In this document: positions 56,680 to 64,000 of the stretch, piece by piece
Layout of the letters: each line of letters opens with the position of its first letter
How positions within the stretch are numbered: position 1 is the stretch's first letter
Assembly: GCA_020002185.1 (NCBI GenBank)
Contig: CM034543.1
Location: forward strand, 1,851,033-1,915,032
DNA: 64,000 nucleotides
Reading direction: 5' to 3'
Source: Paraescarpia echinospica
Taxonomy: Eukaryota > Annelida > Polychaeta > Sabellida > Siboglinidae
Notes under the pieces: model-generated
Database searches by the model: none
Seen by the model: the letters and a program-made list of their open reading frames with translations, nothing else
Told to the model about the DNA's origin: nothing
Made by a program: the position numbers and the translations under genes

Positions 56680-58757
56680 ATATCTTAAAGAGTGAAATGG
56701 AATGCATCATCGTCAAATTTGTTCCCTTAAAAACACGGGAAACGGTCCAAAAAGAAACACTTATCGAAAGAAGCCATTACAAAAAATAAGTATAAACAAA
56801 TGACGTGGAAGTCATATAGACGTACTGGAAATGATCAAGACTACAACATTTATAAAGAAGCACTAAACCAAGCTACAGCTGAAATTAGAAATTCAAAGAG
56901 AAGCTATGAACATAAATTTGCTTGTAATATAAAACATAACAGAAAGAGTTTTTATGCGTATGTTCGAAGCAAACAGAAAGTTCAGGATAAGGTCGGTCCT
57001 CTAGAAGATAGTGCTGGAAATATAATATCAGAGGGATTCTTAATGGCAGAAGACCTGAATGAGTATTTTAGTTCAGTGTTTACCAGAGAAGACATTAGTT
57101 CACTGCCAGTACCAGAGGCTAAGTTCAAGGGGGCAGAATCAGACTATATAAGACGGTTAATTGTAACCCCAGAAATGGTAGCTAAGAAAATTAGGGCTAT
57201 GAAGGATAATAAATCACCTGGAGTGGATGGTATTCCACCCAAACTACTATTGGAAATTGTAGAACAAATTAGTATACCGCTTGCAACAGTTTTCAACTTG
57301 TCACTAGAAGAGGGAGTGGTTCCTTTAGAATGGAAAGAAGCAAACGTTATACCGTTATTTAAAAAAGGTTCGAGAAACAAGTCAAATAATTATAGACCAG
57401 TGAGTTTAACATCGGTAATTTGTAAATTATTAGAAAGACTAATTAAAGATCACATGGTGGATTTTCTTGCTAAACATAACTTAATAAACCCATCTCAACA
57501 TGGGTTTCTAAAAGCGAGGTCATGCATAACAAATATGTTATGTTTTTTGGAAGATATCACTAAGTGGGTAGACGAGGGATCACCAGTAGATATCATCTAC
57601 TTAGATTTTTAAAAAGCTTTCGACAAAGTGCCACATCAAAGATTACTGCTTAAACTAAAGGCCCATGACATAGAAAATTGTATAATTAACTGGATAGAAA
57701 AATGGCTGATTGACAGTAGACAACGGGTAGTTGTTGATGGGGAGGCTTCAAACTGGAAATCAGTTTTGAGTGGGGTTCCACAGGGATCAGTACTGGGACC
57801 TGTATTATTCTTAATATATATAAACGATTTGGACGATGATATAGCTAGCAAGGTGTTGAAATTTGCAGATGATACAAAAGTGTTTAGAAGGATTAAAAGT
57901 GATGGAGATAGACAGCATTTACAAAATGATCTTGACAGGTTGATCAAATGGTCTGAAAAGTTGCAAATGTTGTTCAATTTTGGGAAATGTAAATGCCTTC
58001 ACACAGGACATGGGAACGAATATGTAGAATATATAATGGGGGGAACTGTACTAAGTACTACTGTAAAAGAAAAAGACTTAGGGCTGACAATTAGTGCTGA
58101 CATGAAGGTTTCAGAGCAGTGTGGAATTGCAGCTTCAAAAGGAAATCAAATCCTTGGATTGATTTTATGCGAAATATAGCATATAAAGAAAAATAACTAA
58201 TATTACCGCTGTACAAAACAATAATTAGGCCTCAGGTATTATTGTATATAAGCGTGGAAGCCATACCGCAAGAAGGACATAGATATGCTAGAAAGAGTAC
58301 AGAGGAGAGCGACTAAAATTATACCAAAACTGAGGTATCTTAGTTATGAAAAACGCCTAAAAGAATGTGGTTTAACAACACCAGGAGATTGAGAGGAGAT
58401 CAGATAGAAGTGTTTAAAATATTTAATGGTTATGAAAATATTGATAGAAATATGTTTTTTTCAGTTAAGAAAGATAGAAAGACTAGAGGACATGAAATTA
58501 CATTAGTAAAGGAGCAGCGTAGATTAGACGTATGAAAGTTCTCATTTTCACAAAGGACTGTGAATGAATGGAACAGATTATCTCCTGATTGTGTGGGTGC
58601 TAGTACTGCGAATATGCTTAAAAATTAAATCGACACATACCTCAGAAGGGCTGGATATATGTAGATAAAAGGGTTGGATTCTCGATAAGCCAAAGGGCTT
58701 CCTTGTCCACCTGCCTCTAGAGTTAATTCTCTGAATGGCAATCTTGTTAAATCTCTC
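56680..58757 (+). mobile_element. CR1-like LINE inserted in the RTE element
   Basis: 5'-truncated. It starts in the linker region (KFVPLKTRETVQKET), then YKEALNQATAEIRNSKRSYE and FYAYVRSKQK. RT motifs: SPGVDGIPPKLL, VIPLFKKGSR, NYRPVSLTSVICKLLERLI, YLDF with a TAA stop right before KAFDKVPHQRLL (57610), GVPQGSVLGPVLFLIYIND and LKFADDTKVF, the intact catalytic box. A shift near 58180 precedes KKDIDMLERVQRRATK and a C-terminal LKNKIDTYLRRAGYM-like end. The 3' UTR ends AATCTTGTTAAATC. Only two or three disabling changes are seen, so it is a fairly young copy. Confidence 0.9.
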
Positions 58758-59175
58758 ATTATGCCTTCATTGTAGAGTTTGAATAGGTATGGAGATAAAA
58801 TACATCCTTCTCTTACTCGTTTACGCACTGAACAAGTTTCTGTAGTTGTGCTTTCCAGCCTGACCACTGCTTGTTGGTTGCTATAAAGTATTTTCAAGAG
58901 GGCGGTTATCTTTGGGCGAAAGGTCATGTCCTTGAGCATTGTCCACATCATCTGATGATTCACACAGTCGAAAGCCTTGGAATAGTCGATTAAACATATT
59001 CTTAGATCATTATTTATCTCTCTGAATTTCTTAATCAACATTCTCAGATTGAATATGTGGTCCCTTGTGCCTCTGTTTTTCTGAAGCCTGCCTGTGTACT
59101 GATCACTTCCATTTCCATTTTATCTTGCATTCTTTTCATTATGATTTTCAGCAACATTTTGCTTGCATGGCTAAC
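58758..59175 (-). mobile_element. RTE-type LINE, middle RT part (minus strand)
   Basis: The - strand reads LLKIIMKRMQDKMEME, then a shift, NNDLRICLIDYSKAFDCVNH (catalytic box A region), ILYSNQQAVVRLES and VREGCILSPYLF. It stops at EGIMRDL, where CR1 has inserted. The missing part resumes at 56675. Confidence 0.85.
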
Positions 59176-60982
59176 GAGTGTGTTACGATGTAGGGTTTAG
59201 TACTTAACATAGGTTGGTAGTGAATGTGAAAGATTGCAGTTGGGGTTACCCTGTACGACTATTGACGGCTGGCTGTGAATGCACTGGGGACGGAGCATAG
59301 GGTCAGATTTCAAAGGACCGAGGAAACTGTATATTATAGTTAGGGGAGACAGGTAGGAAAGTTGAATTTAACGTGTAATAATTATAGAAAGGGTAGGCAG
59401 CTGTATATGTATAGTAAATGTGGTACGGGTGGAAATTTAGAGGGGATAATTTTATAGCGTATAGGAATGTCGATATAATAAAGATTTATGTACAGGTTGA
59501 ATTATTGTATTACCTGTTGGGCGGTGACATTATTACAATGGTGTGCTGCCGCATCAGCAGGGATCACATGACAGATTCAAAGATATGGTTGATTAACTGA
59601 GATTTGGCAAGAATAGAACGCAGCAGCCCAGAGTGATCCACAGAGAGGACGATGTAACCTGGTCTTCTCTGTAACGAGAAACTATTACAGTGTGGTTATA
59701 AAACCCAGACCTCGAAGCCATTCCGAGCGGTTGCTTAGTCGATGATATTTTGCGTTCATATATAGTATAGAAGAGAACACCGGAAGAATGTAAAGATACA
59801 TGTTCTGTGTATACCTGAGTAAATGTTAGATAATAAGTATTGTCTTGATTATCTGGTTATCGGGAATTCCCGTTAAATGTGTCGAAGGGTGTGATCGAGA
59901 ATAAACGAACCTGGGTCAGAGCGACAATATCGATGTCGCGGAGTTTATACGTGATCGCAATTCATCGCGTAACGGTGATCGAACGTACGTTGCAGTAAGG
60001 TTGTCACGGATAATTTTCACGGGTATATAGGTTGTTAAGAGTTATATTTATTGTGGTGAGGGGATTGTTTTATGAAGATATATTGAATATGTTGCTCTGA
60101 TATGTATAAATTGGACATTGAATAGGTATGGAGATAAAATACATCCTTCTCTTACTCGTTTACACACTGAAAAAGTTTCTGTAGTTGTGCTTTCCAGCCT
60201 GACCGCTGCTTGTTGTTGCTATAAAGTATTTTCGAGAGGGCTGTTATCTTTGGGTAGTATGTTTATGTTTGGGTTGTTGGAATAACCTATACTATGAAGG
60301 ATGTGTAGTACATACCGTCGAGAATGAATATATTTTATTATTGTAGTTGAATATTTATTGGAGTGTTGGGTCGGTGCGACGACCAGCTATACTTCAAGCT
60401 CGTTCGTGCGAACGATGGGCCTATTGCGTAACAGCCAACGCGTAGATGATACCCGAGACCAGGCTAAATTCACGCGTGAAGAAAGAAATTCAGTTGGTCG
60501 GAAATGCATTGACACCCGAACGTTGCGAACCGTCGGAGGATCGTAGAGTTGACTGCCGTGTCGACCAAGGGTATTGTTGAACCCGAACATTGTACTGTTA
60601 TATTTATTATATGACGAAAGAGCAACTTACAGAGAACTCGATATGAAACGGCGCTCATATACCCTAACAGGGTTGATTGCGGAAGAGGGTATTTGCTTCG
60701 TTATTTTTTTGTATTAGAGAGTGTGATAGAACGTCGCCGTAAACAGATGAGTGGTAACATGGAGGTCATGTTTATGTTCCCGGGAATTCCCGTTATATAA
60801 TAAGAGTGTGTAGGAGGCTGACGAGCCTTCCTCTAGAAATTTTGTATATTGTATTTTGTTATTCGGTGTGGGATGAATACATTTTGAAATCGATACCTTG
60901 TACAAATGTTTTATTGAATTCCCTATCCCTGAACCCAAAATATTTTACAAGTTCGTCTCACCTGGCGGAACTTGGCAGAGTG
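59176..60982. mobile_element. 1.8-kb TG...CA insertion, probable solo LTR
   Basis: An insertion of 1,797 bp (59181-60977) starts TGTTACGATG and ends CTTGGCA. It is flanked by a perfect 5-bp duplication GAGTG (59176-59180, 60978-60982) and splits the RTE reading between SNYRTTSL and VSHASKMLL. TG...CA ends and a 5-bp duplication fit an LTR. Inside are GGTTATAAAACCC (59693-59705, a TATA box candidate) and GAGAATAAACG (59899-59909, a poly(A) signal candidate). No gag or pol and no second LTR were found, so it is most simply a solo LTR of unusual length. Part of it (60121-60260) is a copy of RTE sequence. Confidence 0.7.
60118..60260 (-). repeat. RTE fragment inside the 1.8-kb insertion
   Basis: It matches 58778-58915 almost base for base: AATAGGTATGGAGATAAAAT, ACATCCTTCTCTTACTCGTT, GTAGTTGTGCTTTCCAGCCT. 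It is in the same orientation as the surrounding RTE. Confidence 0.9.
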
Positions 60983-61185
60983 ATGTGGTTCTGTAGTTGG
61001 AGCATAGCTACAGGTCTCCTTTCTTTGGTAATGGGATGTATCTTGATTCCTTCCAGTCGTCGGGCCATTTTCCACTCTTCCATATTTTCTTACACAGTGC
61101 ATGGTATATGTCTATTCTTCTTTCGCTGCTTTTATCATTTCTGCCTGTCTGTTGTCGCACCCAGGGTTTTTCCCATCTTTTAGAC
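60983..61185 (-). mobile_element. RTE-type LINE, N-terminal RT part (minus strand)
   Basis: The - strand reads WEKPWVRQQTG, then RRIDIYHALCKKIWKSGKW, PDDWKESRYIPLPKKGD and CSNYRTTSL, the first RT motifs of an RTE-clade element. It is the upstream end of the element that continues at 59175. Confidence 0.85.
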
Positions 61186-61352
61186 TATTAAGTCCCGAAG
61201 AGAAGTTTAGTCAAGTGTTCGAACGTGGTGAATTATCGCCCAGACAACGCTCAGACAACTAATGCGTGACGGCTAGCCCCATTGTCAAAGCCGCATAGCC
61301 AAAGTCCAGCACGGCTATACAGCCTCACGCGCACAAACAACACACAATCACC

Positions 61353-61910
61353 GATGGGGCGGAAGTCGCCGAAGACGTTCACGGGATCGAGGCCGTGCAA
61401 AGACAGCTCAACTAGCGACGACCCTATTACGGCTAAGCTAATGGACATTTTGACAGATGAACATTTTGTCGCGAACGTCGCCGAACAAATCGCAGACATT
61501 CTCGCCCTGAAACTGAGCGCGCGCCTTGAAAAGAGGCTACTGTACTCACCAAAAAGATGCAAACGCTGGAGGAGAAGATGGAAATGTTGAAGACGGAGGC
61601 GGACAAACGTGAACAATATACGCGTCGTCCGAATCTCCGCATCTCCGGCATTCCAGAGACATCAGACGAAGTCACAAACAACTTGGTCATCGACACAATA
61701 AAGAAACGGGGGTTAGAAGACATTGGTATCAATGACCTGGAAAGAAGTCACCGCCTAGGTAAAAAGACCGACGAACGTGGACGCCCCCGAAAACGAACAA
61801 TAATTGTACGTTTTCGTAGTGAGGCGGTGAGAAATGAAGTGTACCGCCAACGCATCAAACTGAAAATTGGTGAACTGTGTCGACGAAACAACATCGTTCG
61901 CAATGTCTAA
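61353..61910 (+). pseudogene. LINE ORF1-like protein, frameshifted
   Basis: The frame starts at ATG 61353 (MGRKSPKTF). After about 60 residues it shifts near 61545 to the frame that continues as a coiled coil (QTLEEKMEMLKTEADKREQ) and then an RRM-like nucleic-acid-binding region (RRPNLRISGIPETSDE, ERSHRLGKK, TIIVRFRSEAVRNEVY), ending with a TAA-type stop at 61908-61910. This is the layout of L1/CR1-type ORF1 proteins, which bind the LINE RNA. It lies 1 kb upstream of the endonuclease frame and probably belongs to the same element. Confidence 0.7.
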
Positions 61911-62660
61911 GACACCGAAACCGGCACTGTTGTATGTCCGTTTATAGTTTATTTTAGGAACGACTATCAGGAAACCATTTATATATTTGAATAGTAGAAA
62001 TCGTAAGCTTTCAAACGATATTACGATTGTTTAGATCGGACGAACCGTAATGGTAGGCCTAAAAGCAATCGTTCACAAAAGCATTTTGAGACGTGTTTTC
62101 AGTTGTTTATTTTTCGCTCGCTTATCTATTGTTGCTATTATGTCACCATTGTAATATTGGATTATTCTATAATTAAGGGTTGTTTTTGTTTGTTTTATTT
62201 TGATACTTTGATATTTTTTCAATCAAATTTGCCATTACTGTGCCTTTAAATTTTCTAAGTTGGCATGTGATATTAAAATTATCGGGCCATATACTGCAAC
62301 ATATTAATTTAAACATATGTTACTACTGTAATATTGCTTGATTCTATAATTATCAGGTTTTGTTCTATAATTGAAAGCTGCCTTTAAACTTTCAAAGTGG
62401 CATATGATAGTATGATTGTCAGGTGGTCAGAGATATATACCTTTACACTATGTAATCACTGTCAATGGCAGTGATTACTCAATCACTTGCAGTCAGTGGT
62501 GTTTAGTGTGTTTTATATGCTAACTAGCAAACTGGCCAAAAAATATTAATAATTTTTTTCTTTTCTTTTTAAGTCTCCCCCCAATTTTTTTTTATTATTT
62601 CTCTCCCAAGTACATCTCATGATGTTATTTACTCTAAGCCTAGTTGGCCTTTCTTTTTTG
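61911..62660. other. AT-rich spacer between ORF1 and endonuclease
   Basis: T-rich DNA with two imperfect copies of a segment around CTGTAATATTG.TTGATTCTATAATTA (62150 and 62325). No coding signal was seen. Confidence 0.45.
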
Positions 62661-62929
62661 TTTTGTTATGTTCTCTGATAGAAATCCATGCGATGTCTAT
62701 CTCTACTTACTCTTTGTTACTTACAATTGAATTTGTATTGTTTTGGTTAATTATTAACATCAAGGTGTTTATCATTACTTGTATGTATACAACTGTTCAA
62801 CGGATATGTACTTATGATGTATATAATGATATGCATTCATACACTAGTTATATTTTTGTACTTATTTTTGAATGTTTTTGTCAATTTTTGTCAATGAACT
62901 TTGAAAGGATCACTATAATGGGATTCTCT

Positions 62930-64000
62930 TCAAGAATTATTTTCTAATATGTCGTCAAAAGACCTGACTCTAGATCTCACTGGACTCACTGAAGTTTTTA
63001 AAGTTCAAAATGTTTTACGTTATAAAATAAATAGGTATCACAATTTGCTATTTAATACAAGACTAGATACAGACGATGGACATGGTGGAGTTGGCCCATA
63101 CATCAGTGAAAAATATACACATTTTAAACGTGAAGAATTGTTAATATTTATCCATCATGTATTTGAGTCCATTTTTGTAGAAGTTCAAACGAGGAAATGT
63201 AAACCTATAATTGTGGTTGTAATCTGTCGTCCCAACTCTCACCCACGTGCAGATCTTGATATATTTATGGGTACCATATTATACATCCAAGACAAAATCT
63301 CAAATGAAAGTAAAGTAGCGTATCTGATGGGGGATTATATTATTAATTTACTAAATTGTGTTACTCACAACAAAACTAATGATTTTATAGATACTGTAAT
63401 AGCACAAGGATTTATTCCACACATAACTAAACCAACACGGATAACGCCTGCTACAGCAACTCTTATAGACCATTTATATTCTAAACATACTCACCCCAAC
63501 TTTGAATCGTTACATACATGGCTGATCATTTTGGAATATTTCATTTAATATATGGTAAACCCGGTACACAAAGCATAGCATATAAACAAAAACGCCAGTT
63601 AAACATGACCAACATTTAAAAATGTAGGAATCGTTTGGCTATGGCTGACTATTCCTCTGTCCTATCTACTACCAATACAAATGAAGCATACAACAACTTA
63701 AGTAAATAGTAAATACATTAAAAGAGAGCCCTGGATAACATCTGGCATTATAGTTTCTTCAATAAACAAAGACAAATTACTCCGCAGAAAGCTAAATAAG
63801 CCCAATCCAGCGAGAGAGAATGCTTATAAGGTATATTGTTGACTATTTAATAAGATAAAAGAGCTGCAAAAACTAACTATTATACTGAAATACCCGAAGA
63901 AACATAGCATCAAAGAAACATGGACTATACTGAGGAAGGCAATATGTGAACAAAAAAGCGTTTCCAATTACCTCAAACTGTCATTGTAAAAGGAGAAAAA
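62930..64000 (+). mobile_element. Jockey/CR1-group LINE endonuclease, runs off the right edge
   Basis: From 62949 the frame follows an AP-type endonuclease: LTGLTEV.. (the family has LTET), GGVGPYISEKYT, FVEVQTRKCKPIIVVVICRP, VAYLMGDYIINLLN (GDYN in the family; the catalytic Asn is Ile here), ITKPTRITPATATLIDHLYS, and finally ADHFGIFHL in another frame near 63520. The linker toward RT continues with stops (KREPWITSGI at about 63718, KDKLLRRKLNKPNP). The EN has several altered key residues and shifts, so it is inactive. Confidence 0.82.

Noticed and set aside
58625..59041. A single 138-codon minus-strand gene
   Set aside because: It is a chance fusion: the first part is RTE reverse transcriptase and the end is the antisense of the inserted CR1 3' end.
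60778..60795. CGGGAATTCCCG palindromes at 59861 and 60779 as terminal inverted repeats
   Set aside because: They lie inside the 1.8-kb insertion, not at its ends, and the spacing has no matching duplication.

Overview
The window is eukaryotic nuclear DNA from an animal, most likely a marine invertebrate. Real genes are split by introns with GT/AG boundaries, most of the DNA is introns or repeats, and long (GT)n/(CA)n tracts are very common. There are at least five kinds of retroelement (L2-like, CR1-like, RTE-like, a jockey/CR1-group LINE and a Gypsy-type LTR element), plus tRNA-derived SINEs, foldback elements and a 200-bp satellite. I cannot name the species or safely place the phylum.

Three host genes are well supported. 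(1) On the + strand, 3435-11109, nine exons encode the stem, catalytic domain and C-terminus of a family-49 (B4GAT1/LARGE-type) glycosyltransferase. Every intron phase is compatible; the N-terminal anchor is not seen. Its introns carry a 208-bp tandem duplication, a foldback element and three very long simple repeats. (2) On the - strand, 32483-25181, five exons join in phase into an ankyrin-repeat protein with about 19 repeats. (3) On the - strand, 42990-42016, one exon encodes a 324-residue seven-helix receptor-like protein without a normal DRY or NPxxY motif. A possible first exon (45601-45690) behind a perfect CRE palindrome and an Asp/Asn-rich frame running in from the left edge are weaker candidates.

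Layout. 1-3.4 kb: D/N-rich frame, then mostly featureless DNA. 3.4-11.1 kb: glycosyltransferase gene. 11.2-13.9 kb: CR1 scrap and AT-rich DNA. 13.9-16.6 kb: a very young but internally deleted LTR retrotransposon lying against the start of an L2-like LINE (16.6-18.4 kb). 20.1-21.1 kb: jockey/CR1-type LINE. 21.2-22.85 kb: 200-bp satellite. 23.3-25.1 kb: dispersed repeat and unassigned DNA. 25.2-32.5 kb: ankyrin gene. 33-38.6 kb: duplicated intron segment, SINEs, unassigned DNA. 39.2-40.7 kb: second L2-like LINE behind a TTATA array. 41.5-43 kb: 48-bp minisatellite and the receptor. 44.9-47.4 kb: simple repeats, promoter candidate, TAAATGTG array. 48.3-50.2 kb: decayed integrase-OTU protease element. 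50.3-51 kb: telomere-like tract. 53.0-55.15 kb: RTE LINE. 55.8-61.2 kb: a Russian-doll nest in which an RTE LINE is split by a CR1 LINE and by a 1.8-kb TG...CA insertion with a 5-bp target duplication. 61.3-64 kb: LINE with ORF1 and endonuclease running out of the window.

The strongest points for follow-up are the integrase-OTU element, the nested insertions with readable target duplications, the orphan receptor, and the ankyrin first exon whose splice acceptor touches a SINE tail. All assignments come from reading the sequence; no database search was possible.
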